A stretch of 64,000 nt of DNA, taken from NCBI GenBank assembly GCA_964247055.1, contig OZ176050.1, positions 7,564,001-7,628,000 of the forward strand. Direction: 5' to 3'. Made by a program: the position numbers and the translations under genes. This document shows, piece after piece, positions 1 through 12,100 of the stretch (within the stretch, counting starts at the first letter, position 1; each line of letters begins with the position of its first letter). The stretch is from Paragordius varius (Eukaryota > Nematomorpha). A model generated the notes under the pieces. The model searched no databases. It saw nothing but the letters and a program-made list of their open reading frames with translations, and was not told the origin of the DNA.

Positions 1-330
1 CAAACTGCAAAAAATGTAAGGAACTTTAAGTAAAGGATAAGTTATAACTTTCAAAGACACCCTTGAAGCGCAAATTGTATAAATTGATTGGGTGAAATTA
101 AAGTTATAAAGGAAAAAATAATTAATATAATAAATAATGCAATTTATGGACAAAATAAATGTTTGAAAATCAATCATACCATCAAATATTATGGTAAAAC
201 AATAAAATCATAATTCAACGCTACAACTTTATTTATATTAAATTAAAATTAAATAAATACTTATTAATCAAATATTTATAAAAAAAATCTTTTTAATTTT
301 AAAAATTTTGTTGTTTTTGCATTGGTTAAA

Positions 331-403
331 CAAATGTTGCGTTTGGATGAAAAAATGTTGCGTTTGCTTGATTGGTTGAAAAAATGTTGCATTTGGTTGA
401 AAA
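331..403. repeat. short minisatellite, about 20-30 bp unit
   Basis: Three imperfect copies of a unit built on AAATGTTGCGTTTGG lie in a row. The rest of 1-540 is AT-rich with no gene that I can support. Confidence 0.5.
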
Positions 404-553
404 AAATAATGTTTTTGCCTAAAAAATGGTATATAATATAATTCAATGACGCAAAAAAAAATAACTGTATTTTTTGTGAAAAACATATAATTCGAATTTC
501 TGAAGTGATTGATCAGCATCATCGAATTAATTTAAAAAACTTTATTTAAGTAT

Positions 554-1746
554 ACTGCATCCAAAATCGATATAAAAAATATCCTGATGAAATATATTTA
601 TTCTGAGAGATGTCCACAAAAAAATATCCTCATGATATATATATTCTGAAAGGAGTATGTATCAGGATTTATATGGCTTTTGGTTTCGGCCCTCACGAGT
701 AATTTAACAAAGTTATCACTTTTGTAGAAACTGATTCATATCATAAAATAACAAAATATGAGCACATTTTAATAAATTTTTTTTGGTGAAAGGTAAATTC
801 TTTACAAAAAATATCCCTAAAATATATCATAAACTATATATAAAAAATAATATTTTTATAAAATTTTAATTTTTAGAAATGGCATAGAAAGTTCCAAATT
901 TCTCGCCCTTCTACAATGGGATAGCTCTCTTATAATAAAAATTGCTGAAATGACAACATTTTTTAAAACATGCAAATTTTGACATAAAAAAAGTTTTATC
1001 CGAAAAAATGGGTATATGCTAAACAAAATTTATAGCGAAATTTTGTGGTGTTCTTCATGCTATTTTAAAGCGTATTGCAATCAGTATAAAAACGTATAGA
1101 TGATATTAATTAACACTTTTTCTATATAATTTGATAATGCTGAGCATTTCAACCTAGAATTTTAATTTAGAGCTTGCTTTTTCAAAATTTCGTAAATTTT
1201 TATACAATCTTTATTTAACATAAGTTAGAAGACGAACAAATAAATAAATTCTGATGTGATAGAATTGACGATCATTGAATTGCAAAAAAAATTGTTTTAT
1301 AATGTCTTGAGGCGTTTTTATACCTTTTCCATCATGCCTCTAACTAGTATGAAGTACCCATCAGCCATATTTTAATAATTTAAGTTTCATCGCGAAATCT
1401 CGACATTTTTGTGTTTATTTTAAGAGAAATAGCTTATTTTAGATGAAGAGAATTTCGGATCCCACATCTTAAAATTTAATTTTTTAAATATTGTTTGCCA
1501 TTTAAATGTAGTTTATGATATATTGCAGTTAAATTTTTTGGAATGAAGCATTTAGCTTTCACCAATATTATTTAAAAAAATGTTCAAAAACCATTTTTAT
1601 ATGGAGAACTATAAATTGAAATTTTTTTTAACTTTTAGGCAAAATAAAAAGCCCCATATCCTGAAACATTTTTCGATCAGAATATATACAAATAAATATA
1701 TAATATATATATTTAACCAGGATTTATCCCAATTTCGGACGCAGTG
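554..1746. repeat. foldback-like dispersed element, copy A
   Basis: The left end (ACTGCATCCAAAATCG followed by ATATCCTGAT) is matched in inverted orientation by the right end (AGGATTTATCCCAATTTCGG, then GCAGT). Inner arm motifs are also inverted, such as GGTGAAAGGTAAATTC on the left against TTTAGCTTTCACCAA on the right. The centre carries the family landmark TATACCTTTTCCATCATGCC followed by AGTATGAAG. There is no coding capacity. The family recurs near 1.8-2.4, 7.4-7.9, 36.3-37.4, 40.4-41.3 and 46.7-47.3 kb. This is probably a non-autonomous DNA transposon with long terminal inverted repeats. I could not define a target-site duplication. Confidence 0.6.
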
Positions 1747-1789
1747 CATAGAAAAATGTTTTATGATGTGTTAAAGTTTTTGTATATCG

Positions 1790-2434
1790 TTTCCAAAACA
1801 TCCTGATAAAATATATATATTCTGATAGGAAAATATATCATGATTAACAAAGTACTTTTGGCTGCCTTTACTAGTGATAAGAAAACTATTATCATTTTTG
1901 TAAAATGGTTAATGCGCCTATTTTGTTAAATAAATATTTTTTGGTGAAAGCAGCGCTTCATTCCAAAAAATAATACTAAATATATAAAAAACTAAACAAA
2001 ATTTCCAAAATTTAATTTTTTCGAAAGTCCCAATTTTTGTGCTCTTCTAAAAAAGCTATTTTTCTTATAACTTAAGCAAAAATAGCCATTGCACGATTAA
2101 AATAAATACAATATCAACTAAATATATTTTTTAAAAAAATGCATTTTTTTCAAAAATTTAATTTTTAGTATATTTTAGAAACGTATTTCATACCATTTTG
2201 AAACATGATAGAAACAGTATAAAAAGGCTTTATATTATTATTATATAAACATTTTTTATATATCAGTAATATTGGACATTTCTATCAACTTAGAATTTCG
2301 ATCAAATATTCCATCGTCTAAATATAAAGTGTTTTAATTAACCACAACATTTTAATTAATTGTAAAGCGACACAAATGTTCAACATCAAGAAAAAGTGTT
2401 TTTATACCGTTTTAATCATGCAGAATAGTATGAA
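1790..2434. repeat. foldback-like element copy B, left half
   Basis: The left arm of the same family runs from ACATCCTGATAAAATAT to the central motif ending in AGTATGAA, where the hAT element at 2435-7439 begins. The other half resumes after 7439, so the element was split by the hAT insertion. Confidence 0.6.
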
Positions 2435-2739
2435 TAAGGTGACCAGATTTTTTTAAGGAAAAAGCGGGACAAATCTGAGGGGGGGGGTCATTGGGGGGTA
2501 CAACCAAAAATTTTTATACAAAAAATTTATTGTAATATTTATTAATTTTTAACACAAATACATTATAAATATAAAAAAAATTGTACCTTACAAGTTGTTT
2601 GTACCTTCTTCAATAAATTTACATGTGCACGAACAAAGGGGGAAGTGATTGTAATATTCTGGAAAAAAAACAAAAAGACCAAATCATCACAAAGTGCGCT
2701 GGGTGATGCAAGAAGCGGCACAAAAAATATTTTTAACAA

Positions 2740-3120
2740 TTTAGCGAATAATCTTAATCAAAACATTATTGGCAGATATACAACGCTATTCAAACAGCTA
2801 CTGATTTGTTACCCCTGGATGTAGAAAATATAGATGTTAAAATGCTTGGTTGTAGAACTGTTGGTTAGCTCTTTTGCTAGCGATTGAATTTATAAAAATG
2901 TGATCTCCTAGTATCCTATTTTTTATCACAGGACAAAGGTCAAAATTCCAAGTCAAAAAAGGTTAAAAAATAATTTTATACCATTACCTAATCGCAATAT
3001 TATAAAGCATCCAGAAAACTAGGCTTAATGAATAGCCAGGATATAAAAATGTTTTATACAAACAGAAACGATTATTTGGAAGACAAGACGGTGCACAATG
3101 ACACTTTTTATGAAGTCTCA
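2740..3120 (+). mobile_element. inverted hAT fragment, first part
   Basis: This stretch is a diverged reverse complement of the transposase-coding part of the host hAT. CAGCTACTGATTTGTTACCC then CTGGATGTAGAAAATATAG mirrors about 5955-6070. ATCACAGGACAAAGGTC mirrors about 5765-5785. GTTTTATACAAACAG followed by GATTATTTGGAAGAC mirrors about 5450-5495. It stops at the Helitron-like 5' end at 3121 and resumes after 4608. Confidence 0.7.
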
Positions 3121-4608
3121 TCTATATATTTATAAAAATGGAAAATGCTGGCTTTGTGATCTGGTACAGGAAAACCGGTAGACCCATTCAAATCCAAACT
3201 TCGAAAAAATATAATCATTAATGAATGCCCCGACAATAGCTTCGCCCTTTTTTTGAAATAGGCCCCCAGTTCGGGCCCACCCCGTGTGAAAAACGGTTTT
3301 TTTTTGAAAACACAAGTCCACAAAAATCGTGTCTTTGAGACAATTTTCCGGAGAACGTGTTGGACCATTCAATTTCAAATATAATTTTTGTTTTCTTATT
3401 TTCGATTGCGCCGAACATAGTCGAGTCACTTTTTTGAATTAGGCCCTCTTTTTACCCGCTACCCCCGTAAAATACCATTTTTTTCAAAAAACAAAGTCCA
3501 CAAAAATAATTTTTTAAATCGATTTTTCGCCCTAGGTATGAGGCCGTAAAAATTCAATAAAGATTCCACGTATTCCCTGTTAAAAGGCAAAAATTTTAGT
3601 TAAGCGTTTCTATGATGATAGCTGCTGGGTAGGGAGCTACCCGCGAAAAACTGATTTCTCATGTAACTTTGTGATCTGTTTCCGGAAAACAGGTGAGCCC
3701 AATCAAATCCAAATATCGAAAAAATATAATCATTAATGAATGCCCCGACAATAGCTTCGCCCTTTTTTGGAATTAGGTCCCCAGTTCGGGCCCACCCCGT
3801 GTGAAAAATGGGTTAAGTCAATTTTTTGGAGAACATGTTGGACCATTCAATTTCAAATATGAATTTTGTTTACTTATTTTTGATCGCGGTGAACATAGTC
3901 GAGTCACATTTTTGATTTAGGCCCTCTTTTTACCCGCTACCCCCGTAAAATGCCATTTTTTTCAAAAAAAACAAAGTCCACAAAAATAATTTTTTGATTG
4001 TATTTTTTTGCCCAAGGTATGAGACTGTAAAAATTCGAGAAGGTTTTTTCGTATTGCCTGTTAAAAGGCAAAAAATTTAGTCAAGCGTTTCTTTGATGAT
4101 AGATACTGAGTAAGGAGTATCTATCATATGTATAGCATGTTAAAAGATATATGGATATTAATACATTATTTATGGTAATCTATATATTTATAAAAATGGA
4201 AAATGCTGGCTTTGTGATCTGGTACAGGAAAACCGATAGACCCATTCAAATCCAAACTTCGAAAAAATATAATCATTAATGAGTGCCCCGACAATAGCTT
4301 CGCCCTTTTTTTGAAATAGGCCCCCAGTTCGGACCCACCCCGTATGAAAAACGGGTTTTTTTGAAAACAGAAGTCCACTAAAATCGTGTCTTTGAGACAA
4401 TTTTCCGGAGAACGTTTTGGACCATTTGATTTCAAATATGATTTTTGTTTACTTATTTTCGATTGCGCCGAACATAGTCGTCTCGCTTTTTTAATTTAGT
4501 CCCACTTTTTCCCGCTCCCCCCGTAAAATGCCATTCCCCCCCAACCCCCCCCCCCCAGAAGTCCGAAGGACTTCCTCGGGCTGCGTAGCAGCACGTGATT
4601 TACGCTAG
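3121..4608 (+). mobile_element. Helitron-like non-autonomous element with three tandem units
   Basis: The left end TCTATATATT, preceded by A, fits the Helitron 5' consensus (TCTMTAYTA). The right end has a hairpin GAAGTCC-GAA-GGACTTC, a second hairpin GCTGC-GTA-GCAGC, then 12 bases and the terminus CTAG followed by T. This is the classic Helitron 3' arrangement with A/T target specificity. Three diverged units of roughly 515-545 bp follow one another (landmark CTTTGTGATCTG at 3152, 3667 and about 4210). Only the third (4179-4608) carries both a 5' end and the 3' terminus. No Rep/helicase is encoded. A solo copy lies at 58217-58797. Confidence 0.75.
4179..4608 (+). mobile_element. complete terminal unit of the Helitron-like array
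   Basis: This unit alone has both a 5' TC end (after A) and the 3' double-hairpin/CTAG end (before T), so it could be an independent 430-bp copy that landed next to older units. The 3' side carries a long C-rich run before the first hairpin. Confidence 0.65.
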
Positions 4609-4870
4609 TTATTAAATAAATATATTGAATGAAAACTTATATTATGGACAACAGAAAAAAATACGTAGGATAGAAATGGTGAAAATAATGATTTTTAAAC
4701 AAATTATGTTCCATACAAAAATATTATTGAATTGCATTATCTTTACCTAAGCCACTGCTATTGAACGCGTTTTTCCACACTAAATTAAGTAAGGACACGG
4801 AATCAAATTTAAACGTTGAATAAAAGCCATTTTATGTGTTCAAATATAATTTGACAAATTATGAAGACTT
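4609..4870 (+). mobile_element. inverted hAT fragment, second part
   Basis: This is a reverse-complement relic of about 5000-5190. Its inverted reading matches GTGGAAAAAACGCGCTCAG, the TAAAGATAGTGC block and the TTGTCAAATTATATTTGA block. It continues the inverted fragment that ends at 3120 and shows that the Helitron-like array inserted into it. Together the two parts make the host hAT a broken palindrome. Confidence 0.65.
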
Positions 4871-4999
4871 ATACAATATTTTAAGTAATTTTGTTTATTT
4901 TTTAACATAAAAACTTTATAAATATAAGAAAATATTTTATTCTTTGGTATATTTTTTGTTTGAGTGAATGCGTTTTAGCAGATTGTCATCATTTTTTAA

Positions 5000-6777
5000 A
5001 ATATTGTAGAAATCTTCACAAGAATTTGTCAAATTATATTTGACAGATAAAACGGCCTTTAGGTTTCAACATTTAAATTTAATTTTTCCGATGTCCACAC
5101 CTGATTTACTGTGGAAAAAACGCGCTCAGTAGCAGCGTTGGTTCCAGGTAAAGATAGTGCGAATTTCACAATTTTCAAAATATTATTGTATGTAATATAG
5201 TTGGCTTCAAAATGATGAAATATTTCCAACCATTTTTTTTCTACTGTACATTTTTCTTTTGTCCATAATTTAAGTTTTTCATTATTAATATATCTTTTAA
5301 CTAATGATACTTCAGAAAAAAGATCATTTTCTGAAAGATTACTTTTTGAAAATTTTTGGGAGCAGATATAATCAAATGATTTTTGAACATCGCACCAATT
5401 AAATTCTGATTTTAATGTTATCCAATGAATTGATCAATTTCATTGAATTGCGTCGTCCAGTCTTCCAAAGAATCTTTACAGTTTGTATAAAACATTTTAT
5501 ATGGTACAGGATATCTTGGCGATGTATTAAGCCTTGTTTTTCTAAATTATTTATTATATTGCTGATGGTTAATGGTATAAAATTATTTCTAACCGTTCTT
5601 GACATTGGAGTTTTAGGTTACTAACTTCATTGGCTACTTCGATTGCCGAAATTTTGTCACCTTCTATAAATTTAATAACATTTTGAAAGAGAGCAGTTTG
5701 ATTATGTAAGAATTCTAACCATATTTTTGAAGAATAACTTTCAAAAAACTTTTTTAAAGTTGTAGGACATCTGTCCTGTGAAAAAAAGATTTTAAAGGAC
5801 CATACATTTTTAAAATTCTTTCGATAGCTGGCATAAAAGCTAACCAACGAGTTTTACAATATCCAAGCATTTTTTAATCTTGAACTTCTGCATTTTCCCA
5901 GAATTCTTTAAGCGTTTCAATACGTACCGTGTATATAAAAATAGGAATATTCTAACAACTACATTTTCCACATCTAGGGGTAACAAATTAGCAGCTGTTT
6001 GAATAGCGTTGTGTATTATATGCGCTGCACACCCAACGCCAATAATGTTTTGATTAAGATTATCTGTTAAATTTTTGTTCCCCTCCTTGCTTTTCCACCA
6101 AAGTTCGTATTGGTGTTGTCAGCGCAATATGCGATAATTTTGTCTTTTAGATTATTTTTTTCTAGAATATGCATTATTGAAGTAAATATTATTTCGGAAT
6201 TTTCACCAAGAGAAATATAACTATAATTTTAATTTTTACTCCGGTTTCTGGATAAAAATATCTTATTAAAGTGGAAAAATTTTGTTTCATGGTGATTTGA
6301 TGCATCAGAGCATAGAGATAAGAAATTAATTTTCAGCAAATCTTTTTGTATTTCAGAAAATGCATGTGGCGAAAGGGTATTGCACACAATGGCTTCAGCC
6401 TTTGTACTGGCACATGTAACTTTTTTATGGAATAACATGCGAATAACCTGTGAGTACAGTCCATAGATCTAAAGGAATGATTGTGATTAACGGCGTGAAA
6501 AGATAACACGCCCTCAGCTAGTGCCAAATTCTTTTCTTCCTCTCCAAAAGCGGTTTTTCGATAAAAATCGCTCATTTTGTAAGATAATGCCGCCATATCT
6601 AAACATTTTTTATGTTTCTGTGTTTCCATATGCTTTGTAATATCATGCTTGCCGCCATGTGCTAGGGTGAATTCCCCCTCGCATATAAGACATTTGATAT
6701 TCATACTTCGTTTTTTTGATAAAAGGAAAATCTTTCATTAATTCATCGTTGAATTTACAACCTCTTTTTGGGATCAT
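5000..6777 (-). pseudogene. decayed hAT transposase (copy 1)
   Basis: The reading starts at 6777 with MIPKRGCKFNDELMKDFPF. It shifts frame into a zinc-finger-like stretch (CLICEGEFTLAHGGKHDITK, with a C-x2-C and spaced His) at 6333-6704. It then continues in other frames through CNTLSPHAFSEIQKDLLKIN and, near the C-terminal side, SQDRCPTTLKKFFESYSS (5569-5847). The zinc finger followed by an RNase-H-like domain is typical of hAT transposases related to ZBED/KIAA1586-type proteins. At least three frame changes mean it is not functional. Confidence 0.7.
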
Positions 6778-6791
6778 ATTTATAAACTACT

Positions 6792-7205
6792 ATTAGTATA
6801 ATAAATATTATATTACCTTAATTTTCTGGAATAAATGTGTAAGGTACCGATTTATGGTATCAATTTGTCTTTTAAGCTACCGATTTGTGGTATTAATTTG
6901 GCTTTTTAATAATGTTGGCAAGTAATAAAACTAAAATATTAGTATAATAAATATTTTATTACCTTAATTTTCTGGAATAAACGTGTAAGGTACCGATTTG
7001 TGGTATCAATTTGTCTCTTAAGCTACCAATTTGTGGTATTAATTTGGCTTTTTGATTAGCAAGTAATAAAACTAAAATATTAGCATAGTAAATATTATAT
7101 TACCTTAATTTTCTGAAATAAACATGTAAGCTACCGATTTGTGGTATTAATTTGTCTTTTAATCTAGAGATTTGTGGTGTTAACTTGGCTTTTTGATAAT
7201 GATGA
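6792..7205. repeat. three tandem copies of a hAT subterminal repeat, about 140-bp unit
   Basis: Units start at 6792, 6938 and 7079, each with ATTACCTTAATTTTCTG and two copies of CTACCGATTTGTGGTAT-like sequence. Copy 2 of the hAT has only one unit (around 30290-30370), so this is an expansion specific to copy 1. Subterminal repeats of this kind commonly bind transposase in hAT elements. That role here is inference. Confidence 0.75.
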
Positions 7206-7447
7206 CAGTAGTAGCAGGAAGCAAAGTGTATAATCATATGATATAAATTCGAAAAAAATAAATATTTTTAATATTAAATTGAATAGATTTTAAAGATATT
7301 TAATGATATAAATTTAAACGGATAAAAAAAATTGTATTAAAAAAATTTTTTTTTATATAATCGTGAAAAAGCAGGACATTTTAAAAACGTAGCGGGACGC
7401 GGGATAAAGTGTGAAAAAGCGGGACGTCTGGTTACCTTAAGTATGAA

Positions 7448-7526
7448 GCACGCCTCAACAAATTTTTCTAAAATTTAATTTTTTGAAAATCATATTAATT
7501 TTTAAAAATAACTTTTTAGTTGATAT

Positions 7527-7574
<48 letters not shown>

Positions 7575-7900
7575 AATTTTTATCGCCTCGGCTTTACTCT
7601 TATTTTGAAACTAGCCCATTTTTTAAATGCAAAAAAATTTGGTACTTTCGGAGTCGTAAAAAATTAAATTTAAAATTATTGCTTTGCTTTTCATATATAA
7701 TTAGTTACATATTGATCTAGCATTTAGCTTTCACCAAAAAATTTTTATATTAATGTGCGGAAATATTCCCATTTCATAGTAACGACTCGTCACAAAAATG
7801 TAAATAACTATCTTAAATTGATCGTAAGAGTCAAATGCAAAGGCAACATGATAATTCTGATACATTCTGCTTGAAGAGATATATCTTATTAGGTCATTTT
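7448..7900. repeat. foldback-like element copy B, right half
   Basis: It continues the central motif from 2434 (AGTATGAAGCACGCCTCAAC) into the right arm with GCATTTAGCTTTCACCAAAA and CATTTCATAGTAACGACTCG, ending near TTAGGTCATTTTTGGAC. It includes the TA microsatellite at 7532-7572. Removing the hAT and one 8-bp duplication restores a continuous element. Confidence 0.6.
7532..7572. repeat. (TA)n microsatellite
   Basis: About 40 bases of uninterrupted TA. Similar runs occur at 12601-12628, 26201-26238 and, shorter, near 11873-11892 and 57870-57890. Confidence 0.95.
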
Positions 7901-8467
7901 TGGACTATCTCCTCGCTTAACTTGATATTTTTTTATTTTAATATCAAATGTTTAGATCGATCCTCTTTTGGAGCTGTCTTAATTTTAAACTCTAATTATT
8001 AAACTGTAAAAATTATAAGCTTTTATCTAATACAGGAGCAATGTTGGATATTTAAATTTAAAAAATAACTTTCAAAATAGTAGCTTATATAAGATATTAA
8101 TTTCTGGGATATATAAAACTAACTCAAAATGTCATCACAGGAAATTTTTTTAAAGAATATAGCAATCGGCATTCACCAAAAAGTTATATTGATTATATTT
8201 AGCAATGAAATAGAGCACATACCGCAAAGGTATATCTCTTATCTTACTCCAAAGTCTGATAGTAATGCATTTTTCTATCTGAAAATATATTTTTTCAATA
8301 TTGGTGTGTCCTAGGTGTATCGAGAAAATGATTGGACCGAAGCATTTAGTTTTCCAATTATTTAAGAAACTATTTCGAAAATTTATTTAACTTATATAAA
8401 ATATATTTTTGTGTTATAAGATTTGTTTTCCAGATTAACCCTTGGATACAACACATTCATTTTAGTC

Positions 8468-8978
8468 CTTCGATTCAAATTAGGGTAAAATACCCCATGC
8501 CTGTTTAAAATTAAATTTTTTAAAAATATGGAAGGAATCGAAACCATGGCAAAATCTTGCACTTATATACCATTAATAAACCAAAATATTAAAAAAATTT
8601 ATTCAAAAATACATAATATAACTTATTTTAAGCTAAAACCGAAATATAAAATTTTAGTCAACGTGACATGTGTGCAATGGTAAAATTGGAAAATAATACA
8701 AAATAAACAGCTTTTTCTATTTCTATCAATGTTAGATGTAATCTAAATAAAAAATAGACAAAATTTTGCAAAAATTTTACAAAATAAAAATGGCGGCGAA
8801 GTAGTTTGACATGGAACTTTTTTTTTCAAATCAAAATTTTATTTAGATTTTGGCATATCTATATAATTTTTATTAGGATAGAAGCATAAATTTGATTGGA
8901 CCGTTTCCTTCAGTAGTTTTCAAAAATCCTAATTCAAATTTAGTCTGGGGTATTTAGATACCCTAATTTAAATCGAAG
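8468..8978. repeat. inverted-repeat (MITE-like) element
   Basis: The left end CTTCGATTCAAATTAGGGTA with ATACCCCA is mirrored by the right end TGGGGTATTTAGATACCC with AAATCGAAG, giving inverted repeats of about 35 bp around some 440 bp without coding potential. No clear target duplication was found. Confidence 0.6.
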
Positions 8979-8982
8979 TGTT

Positions 8983-9054
8983 AATAAAATTTTATATGTA
9001 TTTTGTGTCACCATATATAAATAAAATTTTATATGTATTTTGTATCATCATATA
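8983..9054. repeat. 37-bp tandem duplication upstream of rdgB
   Basis: AATAAAATTTTATATGTATT and the following TTTGT and ATCACCATATA-like sequence occur twice with a period of 37 bp, ending 73 bp before the rdgB start codon. It could lie in the promoter or 5' leader. Confidence 0.7.
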
Positions 9055-9127
9055 ATCTGCTGTCATGCATATGCTAAAATCAATAAAAGAATTTGGAAAA
9101 TCTGAAAAATAATTATATTGGAGCTGG

Positions 9128-12100
9128 ATGTTAATCAAGGAATATCGTATACCGATGCCTCTTTCAGTGGAGGAATATCGAGTTGCTCAATTATATATGA
9201 TTCAGGTATATATATCTATACATTTATTTATGCATATTTAAATATTATCTTTTAGCAACGATTAGTTATATATTTTTGTGGTAGAATCCATATTTAACTT
9301 TATTTATCAATGATTTAAAAAGTATTTTAAATCATTATTTTTTTTAATGCTGTAAAACAATTTAAATTTGTATTTTTATTTTAATTGTTTAGAAAAAGAG
9401 TCGAAAAGAATCTCAAGGTGAGGGTAGTGGCGTAGAAATCTTAGTGAATGAACCGTACAGTTCCGAAGAATCAGATGGATCTCAAATAAATGGCCAATAT
9501 ACTTATAAAATTTATCATATTGGAAAGCATTTACCATGTATGGCATTGATCATATAATTAATCACGTTATATTAAGTGAATAATGTATGTAGTTAAATAT
9601 ATTTTATTAATTTTTATCCATTAATATGATGAATGTTCTTATTCATTTTTATATTTTTTTATTTAAATATTTTAAAATTTCCTTTATTTTATGGGATTTT
9701 GTTTTGACCAATTTTTATTTTTATCAAGTTGTAATATATTAAAATACTATATACAGATTAATTTTATATATAATAAGCTGAATAAATAATATAAATAATA
9801 TCATTTATTTTGGTCTCTTATGATCTTTAAATAATATTTAAAAGACTTTTTTGTTTTGTTTTATAAATTATAAGAAGATTATTATCATTTCGCAAAAAAA
9901 GTTCTACAAATTTTAAACGATAGGAAAATTATTATTCTTTTAAACTTTTATATACTTGGGAAAAAAATTATTTTTGTATATTATCTAATCAATTATACGG
10001 CATATATTTAACAATATCAAATTAAGTATGTTTATAAACAAACAATAGTAATTTGAGTCTGTTGTAATTATAATTATCTCAAAAATCACACTATTTGATT
10101 ATAACGAGCGCACACATACGATTTTCATTTTACTAAAAGATATAATCATCTCATCTCTAGGGAATTCGCAATAATTGGTTTTTTTGCTATTGTTATATTA
10201 TTTATACTATCGATTGTTTTTTTTAATTGCTTTTGTGTATCTTTTGACAATGGTATAGATAACGATTTTTTCTTTTTAGACAATCGCGCGCATTAAAACA
10301 ACTAATTTACTTTATCTATCAAGTTTAAATAGTGGCTCTGAGGATGTTTGTTTGTTATAATAGGCATGTATTACTTTTAACAAATACATTTTAATTAAAT
10401 TTTATTTAATATTACCGTTAGATGTGACTGATTAAAAATTTTTTTGCGTAAAATATCCAAAGAGTTGCTACTGTTACAGTTTATTAAAATTTAATTATTT
10501 TTTATCCAATATTTTTCTAAAACGTCCTTGCAAAACTGCATATATTAACTTTAGTCATACATGATATTTTTTATATTACATCCAAAATGTGTCTTGGCAA
10601 AAATATTTTAATTTATTGAGGTCATTTATGTTTTTATTGAAAGTAATTTCCTAAATTATCTATAAAAAACTTTAAGATTGGCTTTTTTATTTATACCTAT
10701 ATTGAGGAAGTGTAGTACAATATTGTAGTTATATATGAATGAGTTCTCATCGATGTTTTTTACCGATATATTTAGATTTCATTACTTAGTAGCCTCAATC
10801 ATCATGAGCCTTTTTAAACACCTTAAATAATTTATTATAATTATTATTTTTGAGATAGATATCCTAAGATATCTTTAAATATTACTTAGACATAAACAAT
10901 ATAATTTGTATTTTTAATCCATCAATATGAACGGAATTTTAATTATTTTTTACCATTTGTTTCAATATTAGTAGAATTTGTCATTTTCAAAAAATGAATT
11001 TTGAATTCTAAGCAGAGGTAAAAACGTTATTTTTTATGAAAATGTGTCAATGAGCGTTTTTCTTTAAATTGCACACCATTACAAAAATTAACCCAGCTGA
11101 TTTAGTTTATTTCAATACCTACCCATTTACTTTTTTGTAGTAATTAACTTTGATACAAATACTAAATTTAAGTGATTGGTCCATTTTTACAAATCTTTGA
11201 TTAAAATTACGTCATGTTAAATGTTATCCGATAATATCCCCTTAGCCTGGTTCCGTTCCATTATTCCTGAGACGGCTCAAAGGGTCGAAGAGGAGGCTTG
11301 GAATGCTTATCCTTACACAAAAACGCGCTACACATGTCCTTTCATGGAGAAATTTTACATTGAAATCGAGACCAAATACTTCAATGATCCTGGTATTCAA
11401 GACAATGTATTCAACTTATCATCCAGTGAATTGAAACAACGCAGTGTCGGTAAGTTTATAAAACATTTTTTTTTGTGTATATGGGACAAAAAATTTGGGC
11501 TATATTTGCAGTTAATGCTTATTATTAGTCTTTGGGGTTTGTTACCAAAATTTGGGTGATTATGGGTGATTGATTTTATTTTTTCCACTTCTTATGTCGA
11601 GTTTGGAAATTTTTGGGTCTAAAGTAATCAAAAATTATATTGTTTTGTTTGATTTGAAAAGTTTTAATTGCACACCCCTAGTTTTTAATTTTAACCAAAT
11701 ATTTTGGAACAACAATCACATATTTTTAAATTATAAAGGCAGTTAACCATATCACGCTGATAATATATTATAATTTTGATATACACCTACATATGAACAC
11801 TAAAATAAAGAAGTTTTAAGGCCCTTGATATTACGGAAAAGAATGTAAAAAATATGTTTTAGATTGATGATTAATATATATATATATATATATGGATAAT
11901 TAGCTAAAGTCCAATACCAAATGGTCAAATAAAGTTATCAGATTAAAATAGGTGGCATTGTTAACATGTTTATACTGTATGATAGATCGAAAAAATTTCA
12001 ACATAAATTCTTTCTGGTGATTATTTTAGATTTTATCGACATTGTTAAGGACAGCTTGCCTGGGACGAATTCAACTGAAGATCCGACACAATTCGTTTCT

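Larger units (their letters stand above)
2435..7439 (-). mobile_element. hAT-family DNA transposon, copy 1 (enlarged, defective)
   Basis: The ends are TAAGGTGACCAGA and TCTGGTTACCTTA, which match as inverted repeats at 12 of 13 positions. They are flanked by an exact 8-bp duplication AGTATGAA (2427-2434 and 7440-7447), the size hAT elements make. The subterminal GCGGGACAAATCTGA and GCGGGACGTC blocks recur in copy 2 (28388-30639). At 5005 bp it is twice the length of copy 2. It contains an inverted fragment of the same family, a Helitron-like array and an expanded tandem repeat. Transposase remnants read on the minus strand. Confidence 0.9.

Noticed and set aside
3108-4435. Overlapping minus-strand ORFs (66-99 codons) that resemble one another
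   Set aside because: They are shadows of the tandem Helitron-like units; the similarity comes from the repeat, and no frame is favoured across units or in the 58225-58464 copy.
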